NCBI GenBank assembly: GCA_023846275.1
Contig: CM043865.1
Location: forward strand, 30,547,912 to 30,611,911
Source: Vanilla planifolia
Taxonomy: Eukaryota; Streptophyta; Magnoliopsida; Asparagales; Orchidaceae
Direction of reading: 5' to 3'
Length of the DNA stretch: 64,000 nucleotides
Notes under the pieces: model-generated
What the model saw: the letters and a program-made list of their open reading frames with translations, nothing else
The model's database searches: none
Told to the model about the DNA's origin: nothing
Position numbers and translations under genes: made by a program
In this document: positions 1-14,259 of the stretch, piece by piece
Layout of the letters: the number at the start of each line of letters is the position of its first letter
How positions within the stretch are numbered: position 1 is the first letter of the stretch

Positions 1-1019
1 ACAATGTTTGATTAATTCATAAGATTTTTATTTGAAAGTTATTATTACAATAAATTAATCCTTGTTTTTTAAATGTAATATTTTACTTTATATGAATTAA
101 TGTTTAATTCTGTGATTGGTTGTATAATTAAAATATTAAAAGTTAATAAATTGATAATAATTCTTGAATTCTCCAATTTAGAAAATTTGCAGATGTGAAC
201 ATCTAATCATAGTAATAATCTTTACTTAAATTATTTATTTTAAGTAAATTAAATACACCCCTTACAACAATCTATATGATACACATTTCATTGTTGTTAT
301 TGATTGTTTAATAATGAATGACAACTTTGATTTATTGGTTTTTGCAAAATCAATAACATAAACAATGATCATTAAGTTGATTAAATGTTTACATTCTTAA
401 ATACGATGGAGCTTTCCATCTCTTGAATGATAATTCAATTGCTAATTATGCATCATGTATTTTCTATAAAAGATGTTTGTATCATGTTAGTGGATGTTCC
501 AATGGAAGATTGTTGATGGTCGATTGAGTCAAACTTGGATTTAAAATGTAAAGATATTCTTGGATTTAGCATGCTTACTAACTAATAATTTGAAGAACAT
601 GGGAAAATAATATGATATAGCATCAAATTCCAAAACCTCCCATTGCATGTAAGAGATGATGCAAAATTAGGATTATAGTGTTTTATGCCAAGATATTATA
701 AATGAATAGCTCATGACGTGAGACACACCAATTAGACAACTCTCTGATCAGAGTCTTATACTAGTTACCAATGTAGATCACATGTACATTGTGTTAAGTT
801 CATTTTCAATCTTCAAAATTACAATTTAATGATTTTAGATGTCTTAGGATTTTGATTTCTTAACCAAATTAGTGACTTGGAGCATATTCCTTAGTAACTT
901 GATGGAGATTTTGCAAGTTTTTTAAGTTTGTCATATGACTAAAATTTTTTAAGGTACAAAAATATATATATAATTAAATAATTAAGTAATTATTTTGAAA
1001 AAATTACTTAACATCATAT
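1..1019. other. 5' flank of the MnSOD gene, no gene seen
   Basis: AT-rich sequence without a credible coding region on either strand. It ends in a pyrimidine-poor but usable AG at 1032-1033, just before the MnSOD start codon, so part of this stretch may be an intron in the 5' UTR. No promoter motif can be assigned with confidence. Confidence 0.4.
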
Positions 1020-1049
1020 TTGATAAATTTCAGGATAATTGCAGTCACC

Positions 1050-4000
1050 ATGGCTTTTCGAGGAGCCTCCACAATGATTAAAACCATAGGAGTGCAGCTT
1101 CATAATAGAATGTTTAGGCCTACTCTTGGATTGGGTTTAGGGCAACCTCGTGGGCTGCAGACTTTTACACTTCCTGATTTGTCATATGATTATGACGCAC
1201 TAGAGCCAGCCATCAGTGCTGAGATCATGCATCTTCACCACCAGAAGCATCACCAGACATACATCACTAACTATAATAAGGCTCTTGAGCAACTTGAGGA
1301 GGCCATGAACAAAGGTGATACTTCTAAGGTCGTCCACTTGCAGAGTGCAATAAAATTTAATGGTGGAGGTATGAATGTAATCTTTCCTTTAATTCTTTTG
1401 TATTAGTTCATAGAATTGATGAAAATAATTCTTTGAAAATATTTATTCTAAAAATCTGTAAGATGCTTGTCAAAATCCTAATTAATTTGGGAATTCTGTA
1501 TTTGATTGTCCTCTGTATTTAGTCAGAATTATGACATATTCATTAGTAAATGAGTAAATAAATTTGCAATGGTTTGAATTATGTCATAATAATGCAAAAT
1601 TAGTTGACGAAGAAATTTGCATCATGTATGTTTATAGTATTCTTTAGTACTAAATTAAAGCTTCATGATGGTGAACTAAGTTTATACATTTCTTTGAGAT
1701 CAATTCTATCCATTTTAATAAGTGCATTTCTAAAGCTGTATATTATTTTATGTTGTATAGATTTAGATTGCATGTGAAGGATTTTAATAATGTCATTGAA
1801 AATATTCTTTTTTTTTTAGGTTTACTCCATATTATTAATGTGGACGACACAAACTCTTTGAGGGAAGGGGGAGGGGATGCTGTATAAGTATGTGTTGAGA
1901 AGGAAGGTTCCATGATGTGGGCAAGTACAAGATAAAGAGAAAGGAAACCTAGAAAGACAAATTGCTGGATAGAAAATGAGAGTTTTAATAACACACTTTG
2001 ATTATTTTCATCTCTCTTTCTTTGCCTGTGTCCAGTCAACAAATCTTGAGAATTTGGCTTGGGCTTTTGCTGAAATTCTCTCTAAAGAGGGCCTTGGGGA
2101 GAGGGATTTATGGATGTCTGAGATGAATGTGATATTGATAACTTTCATAACTATCAAACCTTTGAGAGGTTTTATAGGTACTAGAACCTAGCTTTCAAGA
2201 TGATTGGGTGGGAAGCATGGTAGCTTGGGAGCCCAGAAGATTAAGGCCTTGTCTTGAAAAGCTTTAGTAAGGATTTCTTGATAGGGATTTTCTTAGAAAT
2301 GGATTTGTGAAGACATAAGCAAAACAAGTTGTATGAGATTTATACCTAAGCTTAGCTTATCATTTTTACATTGCAAATCATAATGATAAGAAATATGACG
2401 ACATCATAAATAAAAAAATCTAAGATAACGGAGAGAAATTCATGTAGATGAGGAGAGTTTATGATTGAACTATATATGCATCTTGATGAATATTTTGTTA
2501 TGGGCATTTCTAAAACTAATTTTGTGTTGTTCTGATGGGTCATAAATGACTTATTTTTTTGTTAATATTCCTTGTTCTGCTTAGCTAAATAATTCATAAT
2601 AAAGAACTTTCATAGTTTAGACTTCCTTGGTTGATTTATGAAAATGTGGTAAAAGGATGTGGGATGCTATTTAATCCCATGGAATTGTTGTACAGCACAA
2701 GCTTATGTCTAGGCTGTTTGAGATGCTTCAAGCATGAAAATATTTTATTCCAAATATCAAAATATGTTAAGGATCTAAGGAATCATTTTTCTTAAAATGC
2801 ACTTCCACGTGACAAGCTACTTAAACTATATTTAATGCAAATTAATAAAAGAAATTATTGAATTAAACATGCAAAAGAAACATCCTAACTCTATCCCATC
2901 ATTCCAAGGTCACAAAGCATCTAACCACAGAAACTGCTTAAAGGTTTGTAACAAGTTGGAGAAACTTGCATAGAGGAGGAGATAGAGTTTCTACAACTAT
3001 GTAAGTTTAGCTCACAACCTAGCAATGCTTTTCACTTTGAAGGCTGAAGTAGGGGTTAAGAACTTATGTCATTACCAAATTTTGGGTCATGCATGATGTA
3101 GTTATTGTTGCACATCACAGCACATGTTTGAATCTCAGTGATTATCACTCTAGTCAATGCTTATCTTTTTTCTAGACTAATTCTAGAGATATGATTTTAA
3201 GTCCCCGATTTGTCATGAGAACTTTTAAACATTTATATGTGCATATTCTGCAATCCTCAAATTTGATGATATCAAAATGCATAAAATAGTAGTGCAAAAT
3301 ACTGAAGAAGCTGGCATGGCTTTATGAAAGATGTGTCTTCTATACAATAGTTTTTAGCTAATCAAAAAAAAGTCAACCATATTTTGAATCCTTTGGATTA
3401 TTGGTAAGTCTTAGTGTCTGCACGATAACTGCCAACTGTTGCCGTTTAGATGTTTTAACCATATTTTGATTGAGCTAGCTCCATGATCCTTTGTTGTCAA
3501 GAACTATTGGCATTCGTGATATTTTTGAAAATTTCAAAACTTGTTTCTTTTGTTGTTGAAGTTGAATTTTATGTGGACATTGGATATAGGTTGATGAAGA
3601 ATTGGACTGTAAGTCAAGGTTATCTTACACGAATGACTTGCATTTTTAATTTTACTGAATAAATAGAAATTCAAGATTTTTAGTTGACATGATGTTCGGT
3701 AATCAGCAATACTATTTGAGAAAGTTCGTCATTTTTTCCTTTTTTTAATATTCTTTTATCCTTTGCTGATATGTTAATGTTACAGGATGCTATTAGTGTT
3801 GTGATGAGACATGTAATGGTTTTGGAGTGAGTAATGGATACTTCCCTTGATGACAATAGAATTTTGTACTTATTTTGAATAATAATTGTTTACTTCCATC
3901 ATGCTATGTATTGCTCTTTTTCTATATTTATCTTTTAGATTTTTAATAAATTTAGCTTTGAAAATGACCAATGTTGATGGAGATGATAGTTGTCTCAGAA

Positions 4001-5904
4001 TCCTTTACAAAAAGTGAGAGCTCTCTTCAAGTTTTTCTTGTATAATCATTAAAATAAACAAAGAGGTCTTTAGTTTTTATCGTGTTTCATATTTGATGTT
4101 CTACTATTATTGTCTGTAGTATTTGAGATTCTGATATTTGTCACACAATATGTTGTTAATGTTCGCAGGGCATGTTAATCACTCTATATTCTGGAAAAAT
4201 CTTAAGCCTACCAGGGTAAGTTATTTTCCTTCTTGTTTTAATTCTAGTTCTTATAGCCGTGTGCCCTCGTACAAGAAACGTTTTGTAGGAGGGAGGTGGT
4301 GAGCCTCCACATGGTGCGCTTGGTTGGGCAATTGATCAAGACTTTCGCTCAATGGAGGCTCTAGTTCAAAAAATTAATTCCGAAGGCGCTGCTCTGCAAG
4401 GCTCTGGATGGGTGGTGTGTTTTCTGCATTTATCTCTTGTTTTTAGTTTGTGGTCGTTTATATAGCTAATATTTTTCTTTAACTTTCAACATTGTCTTTG
4501 AAATCTTTGATATTCAACAGTGGCTAGCTCTGGATAAGGAGACAAAGAAACTTCGAGTTGAAACAACAGCAAATCAGGTTAAATTTATTGGTGAATAATT
4601 TACTTTGATTTGGATTGAATAAATTGCAAGAAAATGGAATGCCTTTGAAAAGATGATTGAAAAAGAAATGATATTACAACTGAACGTAGTTTTATCCTGT
4701 CAAAGCTAAATTGCATTCTTGATTATGGATGGTTAAGCAAAGAGAGAATAAAATATCTAATTTACCACCAATGAAGTTTTTGTAGAAACTCATTTCTTTG
4801 AACATGCAAGTGCTTTGACAATGAAATATCTCAGAAAAATACATTTAATTTTATAAGTGGTAAGTCAAGATTAGAGCTGTGAAGGCTACTTTAAAATCAT
4901 GCACAGTTCATTTGACTCATTTTTATGCACTAAAGTTATCATCAATCAATTAATTATTTGATGTTCTTTTTGTTGAAAATAAGCTCTCATTAAACATATT
5001 CCTTTGTACGTTTGTTGACTCGTACATATAATAATGTATATCCACCACTTAGAATATCAAACAATCATAGAATGTATTTATCCAATTGTTCAGATGAATT
5101 AAATTTATTCAATTGATTTTACTTTTAGTTTTGGATGATTTTAGGATATTTGTTTATATTCATTTTTTGCATTAATTTAGAAAGTTAAATAAACTTGATG
5201 TAGTGTATATTCTTGGAGTTTCCTTGATTGGCAACGATTTGTGGAGATCTCTTAGCCAGTAAAATCGGCGACTGCACGCAAGGAAAGAAATTCGTTGAGG
5301 TTTATAGTTCTTTGGTTCTAAGCATGGGAAAATAGTTTTAGAAGGGGAAGTATGTGAAAAGTTCTACTTAACTACAGAAGAATTCATTTCCTACTAGACT
5401 AGTATGCTAGTAATTATTTTTAGTATTAATTTCATGTTTTGAAACTATTATTGATTTCATGTTTTGAAATGAATAATACCAAATTTTCATGGGAAAGACC
5501 CCATAAAAGGTAAGCATTTTGTTGATCATTAATGCTGAGAAATGACTTTTCAAAGTTGCTTATAAGATACTGCATTGACACAGGATCCACTTGTTACCAA
5601 AGGAGCTAACTTCATTCCTTTGTTAGGAATCGATGTGTGGGAACATGCTTATTACCTTCAGGTAGAAACGTTATAGTTTAGATTTAATACACATAGAATT
5701 TTAGTAACTTATTTTATCATTTTAGATTAGTCGATTTTTTATTTTAAAATTCCTTAATATTTGGATGTAATGTAATTACTCGGTTGTTTCCTTTATGTTG
5801 ATTTGTTGCAGTACAAAAATGTGAGGCCAGATTACCTGAAAAACATATGGAATGTTATTAACTGGAAATACGCTAGTGAGGTGTACGAGAACGAGATTGC
5901 TTAG
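1050..5904 (+). CDS. MSD1: Mitochondrial manganese superoxide dismutase, six exons
   Basis: Converts superoxide to hydrogen peroxide and oxygen in the mitochondrial matrix. Coding exons: 1050-1368, 4169-4215, 4289-4414, 4521-4577, 5584-5661 and 5812-5904 (TAG). All junctions are GT-AG and in phase, giving 720 nt and 239 aa, normal for plant MnSOD. Residues 1 to about 36 are Arg/Leu-rich and lack acidic residues, as expected for a mitochondrial presequence; the mature domain begins near [11 protein letters not shown]. Manganese ligands are visible as His63 (in LHHQKHH), His111 (NHSIFW), Asp200 and His204 ([10 protein letters not shown]), with the outer-sphere Gln159 in LQGSGW. I chose the ATG at 1050 (cacc-ATGG context) over an in-frame ATG at 1020, because the latter lies before a probable splice acceptor at 1032-1033. 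Intron 1 is 2.8 kb. Nothing is broken, so the gene looks functional. The family call is secure; the 5' UTR structure is inferred. Confidence 0.97.
1369..4168 (+). other. Intron 1 of the MnSOD gene
   Basis: A 2.8-kb intron bounded by GT at 1369-1370 and AG at 4167-4168. It is AT-rich and stop-dense in all frames. I recognise no transposon protein, RNA gene or conserved element in it. Confidence 0.85.
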
Positions 5905-5934
5905 CTGGACGTATCGGCTGTTTTCTTTGTATGG

Positions 5935-5968
5935 AATAAAATGGATTTTGATGGTTTCTTGGAATAAA
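5935..5968 (+). promoter_or_regulatory. Tandem AATAAA polyadenylation signals of the MnSOD gene
   Basis: Two AATAAA hexamers at 5935-5940 and 5963-5968 lie 30-65 bases after the MnSOD stop codon, the usual position for plant near-upstream elements. They suggest a short 3' UTR ending within the next few tens of bases. Confidence 0.55.
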
Positions 5969-6975
5969 ATGGCCGTGTAATTTCTCATTTCCAGTGCAGT
6001 GACGTGGTATCCCTGCTTGTTCTCGTGGGTGTAAGCAACCGCATTTAATAATATATTTATTTTTAAAATTTTAAATTATTTGGTCTGGGCTTTCTCGTCT
6101 GTCACCTGGGACGTGACACATGTGTTGGTGCATTTGCGAACATTAATCTTACGGATTGAGAGATGTGGATCGAAACATTATGAAACAAAATATAGGTCAA
6201 GTATTATTTGCAACTAAATAAATTCAACACGAAATAAATCTCCATATAGTTGTTTTTTATTGCTAAAAAAATTGTTCTAACCCACCGGTTGGCTTGTAGA
6301 ATAAGTATTAATTTGATTGATTAAAATTTAGAGCTCTTTTTAAATAATATTGCGAACAAAGATATTCTTAAACTCACAAGGCATTAAAATCCACGATAAG
6401 TTTTCTACAACCCATCACCTATAACCCTACTATAAATGATCGTGGTGCAGCGCTTCATTCGACCATGATGTCCTAGATAGGTTGACCTGCAAGCAACTGC
6501 GAAGGCAAGGATGGTTTCAACGGAAACGAAGCGTTAGAAATGGCAAATTTTTCACAAGTTCTGCCCCTTTTCAATCTTGAAAACGGGAATATCAACCTCA
6601 TAAGTTGCTCTCTCTGAGGAAATTGCTTCTTGAAGGTACACTGCAAAGTCGATATCTTTGCTAAAGCCCTTATGCATTGCATTTTTTTATTTTTTGGTAT
6701 GGCTATTCAAAGCATTAAATTTGTTCCTTCATGGTATTGTTTTCATTGATTGATGCAATTAAGATGGTTCTTGTACAGTCCAGAGAAGATTCAGCTAGGG
6801 GATGTTCAGGAGGCCATTTTTCTGTGATGTTATTTCCGCATTTTACGAATTCGTTTGTTGGATATGTTTCTATGTTGCATTATCGTCATTTTTTGAGTGA
6901 AACTTGGTGAGAAAAGTTAGCTCTTATAATGAGAAATGCATTTGGGTACTTCTAGGCTTGGGTTTTTTGATGTAG

Positions 6976-7125
6976 GGAGTTGAACTCGAATTAAACAAGA
7001 AAAGGGAGACGAGTGTCACCCATTTACGATCTTTTGAGGAGATGGAGGATTGGAAACTATATGCAAATAGGGATTTTTCAAGTGTGGGAGCAACAAGGAG
7101 GAATTTGAGTTATGTACTTCCTTGA
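6976..7125 (+). pseudogene. Orphan exon-like open segment, unknown family
   Basis: A T-rich tract and AG (6974-6975) are followed by 49 sense codons and TGA at 7123-7125. The translation starts GVELELNKKRE, contains SFEEMEDWKLYANRDF and is rich in charged residues, unlike the hydrophobic chance frames around it. I do not recognise the family. No partner exon with a matching phase was found upstream, so this may be the last exon of a lost gene, a fragment captured by a transposon, or chance. Confidence 0.2.
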
Positions 7126-8702
7126 CTTATTTCCTAACTCTCATGCCACCTAATTAATTCCTAGATTTTAGTCTACAATATTCCTCAAACCCTTAATGCC
7201 AATGTGGAGGAATTCTGATAGATGATGCTACAATTTATGATTGCAATATCTATTGTAATTATCATTATGGTTTTATTGAAACCTTGTCTTTTTATGGTTG
7301 TGGACTTTAATGTTGCTTGCTATCTCTTGGCCATTTACATTGTTGTCAAGCAGAAAGTAGAATTTATCGAATCTAATAGCAATAGTCTCTTCCATTGAGG
7401 GGAGGTTAAACCTTGAAACACCTTATACATTGCACATCTCTGAAATTGAAGACATCCCTCATGTTCCTTGGATTCTACCTCCAATGAGTCTTATTTGTAT
7501 TTCTCAAGCCCTTTTACGAGCTTCTCAACCCATAATTGTCTCCATGTCTCATTCATCTTTTCTAGATAGCTCTTATGTTATTTCTCTTTGGCTCTTGTTT
7601 GTTGGATTACTCATTTTGTGGCTCCAAGACCTAGTTTGGTTGAGCAAACAGTGTAGTATTCCTTGAACTTTGATTAGTTGATTAAGAATTATGCTCTTGA
7701 CTAGATCATGTAGTTCGAGAGCCACAACCTAACATCTTATCTTGGCTCTGAGTCAGGGGATTCTGCTTCAATTGCTAGAGAATCTTGTTTTTTCTCCTTT
7801 GCATTTGCTCAAATGCTTTATCATCATGGCTTGTTGAAGCCTTTAATAGATGGATGGTAGTCACCTTTCAAAATTAAGGGCCTCCATTAGGCCCTCTATA
7901 ATGGTATCATTCATGTTTTGCATCCTCCAAATTGTCTACACTTAGTTTAGTGTTTTATGGACTTTAAATTATCAGGGTGTCACTTGATCAATCTATAATA
8001 ATTCACAATAATAAAAGATTAAATATAAATAAAACAAATATGAGGACACAAATGTTTTAGATAAGGACCTGATGGTGAGATAAAGCCCGAATCATACCCA
8101 ATATTGATATTTTTACTTGCAATGATGTAGAATAAATTTGTTAATAAATAAAATTCTAAATAAAAGATCCAATTATAGACATTGTATCATAAAAACTCAT
8201 CAAACAGTGAGATATAAATACTAAAGATTGATACAATCAAGTCACAAGTATGTGGAACACAAATTTATTAAAGAGATCACATATATCTCTTATATAATAC
8301 TCTATTTGTTGAATCATTTAATGAGTAAGGTCTTCATTTATGGTCTTATAATCCTCAATTTTATGTATAATGGATGTATGATTTGTGATGTGAATGCTAA
8401 TGAGATTTTATATGCTCAATAGATAAATAAAAAAGATTATTAAATTAAAAAATATGACAATAGATTGAGTAAATATAAAATAAATAGATGGTAACTAATA
8501 ATAATGATATGCAACCATCAAAGCATTTAAAAATATTTTTCAAGTTTTATTAAATTATTTTTGTTTTTCATGTGTTTTATTTCTTAGGATCATGTTTTTT
8601 CTTTTATTATAATGTTTGGATTCAATAATATCTATATATCCACATGATATTTGTCTATAAGCATCAATAAGTTGACTATTTAAATCATCCATACAATATG
8701 AA

Positions 8703-8840
8703 GTCTTAAACTAATACTAAAGTTACCTTGCACAAACTATTAGTAGCTATCCAATGAGGTTATTATACCAATATCCAATAAAGGTATGGGGTTTTAAATT
8801 AATATCTTAATCACCTTGTACAAAGTATTAATTGCTATCT
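8703..8840. repeat. Imperfect two-copy direct repeat of about 50 bp
   Basis: The segment from 8703 to 8751 recurs with substitutions from about 8790 to 8840. Both copies run from a TCTTAAA/TTTTAAA start, through CCTTGCAC/CCTTGTAC, to TAGCTATC/TTGCTATC, about 88 bases apart. This looks like an old local duplication. Confidence 0.5.
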
Positions 8841-11800
8841 ATATAAATTGAGCATAATATCTCAAGAAAATTTAATTTTATTATTTTTATTTTATTTCAC
8901 AAAATATAAAACTTTTCTAATTCTAATAAGTATATTCCCTTCATCTTATATGAATAGTTTTTTCTTAGGCCCTTATTTCCAACTTGTTGCTCAGTTGTGG
9001 TTTGGTTTCTTTGGTAAGGCAACCACTATTTTGATCCTGCCCCATGGTTAGCCTGATAGAAAATCTCCTTGCTAGGGGGTGTGCTCTTATTAGAGACTAA
9101 GGTCGTTGGTTTAGAAGTTCTCTAGAGGGGGCATGAATGGTGTCATTGTGTTTTACTCCTTCAATTTGATTGAAATCAAAGCTGATCCTTTTCTTTCTCA
9201 GATGTTGAATTTTTTCTTTGCTTTCATAAACTACTAGCCACTCAACCATTTCAGATGTTGGGGGATGGAGTGGAAGAGTATATAAACTAGATGTTGAGAC
9301 TAGTGTTGGAACCAAGTCCACCTTTGGGGTGACCTAGAAAGATCTTCTTGGCCAAGCTAACAATATAGATTTTTTTTCTTTCAGGCTATAGGTGATAGGA
9401 AAATAGTTAAGAACTTCTTGAGATACCTAAAACTTTTGAATCAGGTAGAAAAATTGGGTTATGGTGGAAAATCGGGATGAAACGCCAAAGCAACAGAGAT
9501 CAACCGCATTACAGTATGGTTGAAGACAAACAAAAGAGTACCATGTTTTCAAGTGGTTGATCTGAGTGTTCTGGTTGTTGCTTCATTTCATATAGTGATA
9601 ATACTTTCTCTTTCTCAGCACTCTACCCATGGAGAACTTTAGTTGCTTTTAAGTTTTTTTTGCACACAATTGTGAAATAAATTTCCCATCAACTTATCCA
9701 ATCAAATTTCATTACAGATAGTCTAACTCAATATTTAGATTAGAAAGGTCTTTAATTCTGATGCATTAAATCAAAATAAGATTCATATTTTTCATTTCAA
9801 TATAAAACAATCTTTATGTTCTGTGCATGATTCTATGTATGTATCTTAATTATCATATAAACATGTAATTAGAAGATCTTTAAAATATAAAAATTATGTA
9901 CCAATGTAATACAAATAACTTATTCCAAGATAAAAATGTTGTCTTATTTATGTGTTAATTTAATAATATATTTTCATCATAGTCATCAAATTTATCTATC
10001 TAAAGTTGAGGTAAAGATGGCTTATCAAAACTCTTTATTTTTTTTATTTTTTATAATGCTATACATGCACATGAATTATTACATAACTTTTCTTATATAA
10101 ATATTGAATACTTTTTATTTTATCTTATGCATTAGATTAGATTCTCTTTCTCTTAACCTTTATTGGTCCTTAAACTTAACATATTATACAATTATCTCAT
10201 TGTACTATATCTCATAATCATTATACTATACTAATCATGGCCATCGTATTTGTTGTTATCTTATCTATGTTCATTGCCCAAAAGCATTGTATGATGAGTT
10301 CATTGTGTGGTACATTTAGCTCAATATATTATATGTTTAACCCATTAGACCTTACATTTTCTCTCTTTGAGAACTAACTCAACTCTAACCATATCATACA
10401 TTGAGTTCTATAGTTTGTATGATCTCCTAGGATTGGAAATTACAAATTTGAAATCAACTTGGTTTTCTACTCCAATTCAATCCATGCTCACACAAAAATA
10501 CACTAATACTTTATATAGTTAAAACTCTAACCAAATATCTACAAAACTAGAGAATTGATCAAAATAAACTTAAAACTTCTTCCTTACCTATGCTCGCTTT
10601 CTCTATAATTGTTTTTTTTTTAATTTTCCTCTGACGCAGCATTTGTTTTCTCGTCTCGTTGGACTCTAAAAGTAGCTTCTCCTATGCAACATTTTGCAAT
10701 TCCTTATCATTCTCTTGAATCTACCAATAGCTTTGTCTTCTTTTCAGTCTCCTCTCTTATTTTTTTTCTTATTTTGTTATTTTTTATTTTCAGTTGATCT
10801 TACTATCCCAATTTAGTCATATTTGTTAGGTTGAGCTTACTAACTGAACCTCCATAGTTTAATCCTTATCTTATTAAAGATAGTAAGTTTAAAATGTATA
10901 ATCACTATTGTATTCTCTAACAATTTTCCAAATATTTGTCATTTTTTAAAAAATTCTTAATTAATTATTTAGATGCCCCAAGTGGCCATCTTCTTTTGGT
11001 TAGCTTCGCTTGTCTTAGTTTTCACAAAGATATGAGCTTAACTTGGCCCTTCTATAGTGACAATTTCTATTGAGGTTTTCAACAAAAGTTAGGCAATTGA
11101 GGGTTGCACAATTTTGATGACACTAACCCTCTCCGATTGAGAATTGTTTGAGAAAATGCTTTTGAGATTGCTTATGATTATCATCTGGAATTGAGCGACA
11201 GCCCAACTTGATCTCCACGGTGTGGGAATGAATTGTAATTGTTTAGGTTGATTTGCTAGAGAACATGGCTAGCACATGCTTTGGGTACGACTCAATTATG
11301 GTCCATTAAAAGTGCACTTGGAAGAGGGTGGTGTTCCATTCCTTGTGTCTGGAGGATGATGACAAGTTCCTCCGCTACCTAGAAAGGATTTGGTGCGATC
11401 ATCATAGGGACCAGGATGTAGGACAAATTGTCTACCCAATGCTTTGACAAGGGAATGGCTAGGTCCACGTTGATGGGGACTAGAAGAATATAGAAGGGTA
11501 TTGCTACAAAAAAGGAATTGATAAGCTTTAATGGTTTTGGCAACCATAAAAAATTCTAGAGTTGTAGCCATCGAATGCTTCCCTTTGTTGTTGTCAATGG
11601 TGTTGCATCAGGTTGCACTCAAAAAGCTTTGCCAAACCTTTCTATCTTGTTGTGTTCAATTGCTATATTCAGAGATCTATTAGTCATTAATTGCTCCATT
11701 TATTTTGGGATTATATGTTAACTGTTTAGATGACAAGATTCTGCTTGCCACATAGGCTAATCAGCAGTTTGCTTGCCAACCATGCAATCCCTCAAATACT

Positions 11801-14259
11801 GTGCTGATTGCCAGAACGACTTCAATAAAGCCGCAGATGCTCAGTAAAGAAAGTATTTAGTGTGTTTCTTGAACTTTTGTTGCTGTCTCTTGCTTCGCAC
11901 TTTCTCTCTTTTGCTCTCTTTTTTCTTTGTTTCTTATTCTTGCTGTTTACTTGAGTTGTTCTTGTTGAGAATTTTTCTGTAATTTGGAGCAAGTCTCTCT
12001 TTATGCTTGCTGAAAAATATTGAAACATCCCTCTTCCTACGAAAAGGTTAGACGTTTTTTGTTTGTCATAAGTTCTTTCTTTTTCTCTCCCTGTGCCAAG
12101 CATAGGTCAAGCAGTCTCGGATTTGATGTAGTTCTCATCTTTATGATTTCGTGCACTTGGAAATTCTCCTTAGATGCCTTGTTTTCTTGTTGGACATTTC
12201 CTTGTTTTCATTTTTCGATTTTCTATGTATTTTAATTGTAGTAGAAGCAACTTGTATTTGTATATGCAATTGATTAGATATTGCATACTAGCATTTGCCT
12301 GGTTATGTTAATGTTTTTATGTTCACTATGATTGAGCTAAATACTAAATTATAACATCTGTCTTTATCTTTCAATTTACTCTTGGACATTCTAATGTCTA
12401 TGGAATTGTTACTAGCTTGGTGTTTTTTTCTCATTTTTCTTCTTTTCAAGGAAGTAGTTTTATTTTAGGAAACTATATTTATTATTTTTTATTGCCTAAT
12501 CTTCAGATATTCGAGTCTACAATTATAGCCAATGGTAACTAATTTATTTTGCAGCTTGGGATTGGATGTCTACTCCAATTGCATTTGATTTAACCATGCC
12601 ATTGGGAAAATCTAGTCCCTAAAATAGATTGCATCTGCTTCACTTTGTCAGCTTTACATCTAACTTAAGGTTGATCATTTAAAGGTGCAATATGCAAAAA
12701 ATGTGCTTTTATGCTACTTTTGTTGCAATTGCATATTTAGTTTGTCTCAAAGTGAGCATTCCTTCGTGTAAGTGTTTTAATCCCACAATTTGATCCAGCT
12801 AAGGGATTTTATGTAAAACTTGTAGTTTTGGGAGGGTTTGCCACAAGGTCACCCCAAAGGGGCACTCTTTTCCTTTGGCAGGGGCCCCTTTTATCTTCGT
12901 TCCCCAAATAGAGAACAATTTGGGGAACTTCGATAGATACTTAGGGATGTAGAGACAAGGAAGGGCATAGCAAGCATTGTAATGCTTTGGGAAGCTGAAA
13001 ATCTTCATAGATCTGGAGATTCTTGAATAGGTCAACTTGTCGTGAATCTATGGGCATGTAAGAAAAAATTTGGCGAATTGACAATCTTAATATCCCCATG
13101 TGTTTTTACTAATATTAATGTTGCTAAAACTATGAATTTTTTATGTTTAACTTTTAGTTAGGTTAGTTGCATTTTTTAAGGTGTAGAAAGTTTTTGAAGA
13201 ATTATAGTGAAGTTTCTTTTGCAATAGTGTTTGCAGTTCAAATTATTGTTGTAAAAAAAGTTTTAGGTGGTGTACTATTATTATAGTTGCATGCTAATGC
13301 AAGCCATGTTTTGTTTTAAGTTTTAGTTGTTCTTTAAGTTGTATTGTATTGTGTATTTGTTAGTTATTCTTTTTTGTAATGGATTAATACTTTAAATGTT
13401 TTGTAATAACATACTATTATAGATTGTTTGCTATTTTTTTATTACTTTCAGTGGCCAATAGAACATATAATTTTATTTGTATTATATATTTATTGATAAA
13501 AAAGTATTATTATGATTTATTAATTTATTACTTATCATATACTTAATCTATAATTTAGGAGTATTTGTACATATTTATAGTGTGCATGTATTTGAAATGT
13601 TAACCATATTTTTATGTCATGAATTATCCAAATTAGATAATTTGAGAATGTTATATTATGTTGACGTTTTAATAATTATTTTTTGTATTTTTTTGTTTTT
13701 AAAAAAATTAAGTATGACTCTATTATTGCTCAATTGTTGCAACTCCTTTCTAGAATTGTTTTTTGAAGATTAAACTTTGAAATATCTTTCTAAATTATTT
13801 TTTAAATATTTTTTCAAAAAGTTATTTTTTAGTTGCAACTTTTGCCATTGGCTAAAGTCTTTAATAATTTTGATCTATTTAAAATGGGGAATTTAATTTG
13901 GGAAGTTGTTTTGAAATTGATTGTTATCTTTTATTTTTTTTAGAATTTTTATTGTTAAACAATCTTAAATTGCACAATTTTTGTATTTTGCAATGATAAG
14001 TATGCTTGTATGAATGGTGAACATGATAGCATAAATCTTTAAGAATTTTAAGGTGTCTAAAACCTTTCACAATTTTCTTAAAGTTTTTGCAACATATAAT
14101 TTTCTCACAAATCTTATTACATCTACTTCAAATCTATAAAAAAAATCATTTAGATGTGAGATAATCTACATTTTTATTTCACTAATGTTACCTAGTCAAT
14201 AATTCCAAGTGTTAGGTTTGATTTTGAAACGTATATTTGGTATTGCATTAAAATTATTG

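Larger units (their letters stand above)
5969..14240. other. Intergenic stretch with no recognisable intact gene
   Basis: About 8.3 kb of AT-rich DNA. Open frames at 7430-7666, 8848-9051, 9097-9321, 11296-11571 and 12020-12235 show no motif I recognise and no splice context linking them. They may be transposon debris. The exception worth noting is the exon-like segment at 6976-7125, listed separately. Pyrimidine-rich sequence at 11870-12080 resembles an untranslated leader or LTR but leads to no coding region. Confidence 0.5.

Noticed and set aside
1020-1049. Earlier in-frame ATG for MnSOD
   Set aside because: It lies before a probable splice acceptor at 1032-1033 and adds residues not expected in the presequence; the ATG at 1050 has the better context.
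7430-7666. 78-codon hydrophobic open frame
   Set aside because: No motif, no splice context and low-complexity hydrophobic composition; a transposon fragment or chance.
11296-11571. 91-codon minus-strand open frame
   Set aside because: No recognisable domain. The surrounding sequence has somewhat higher GC and may be transposon debris, but I cannot support a family.
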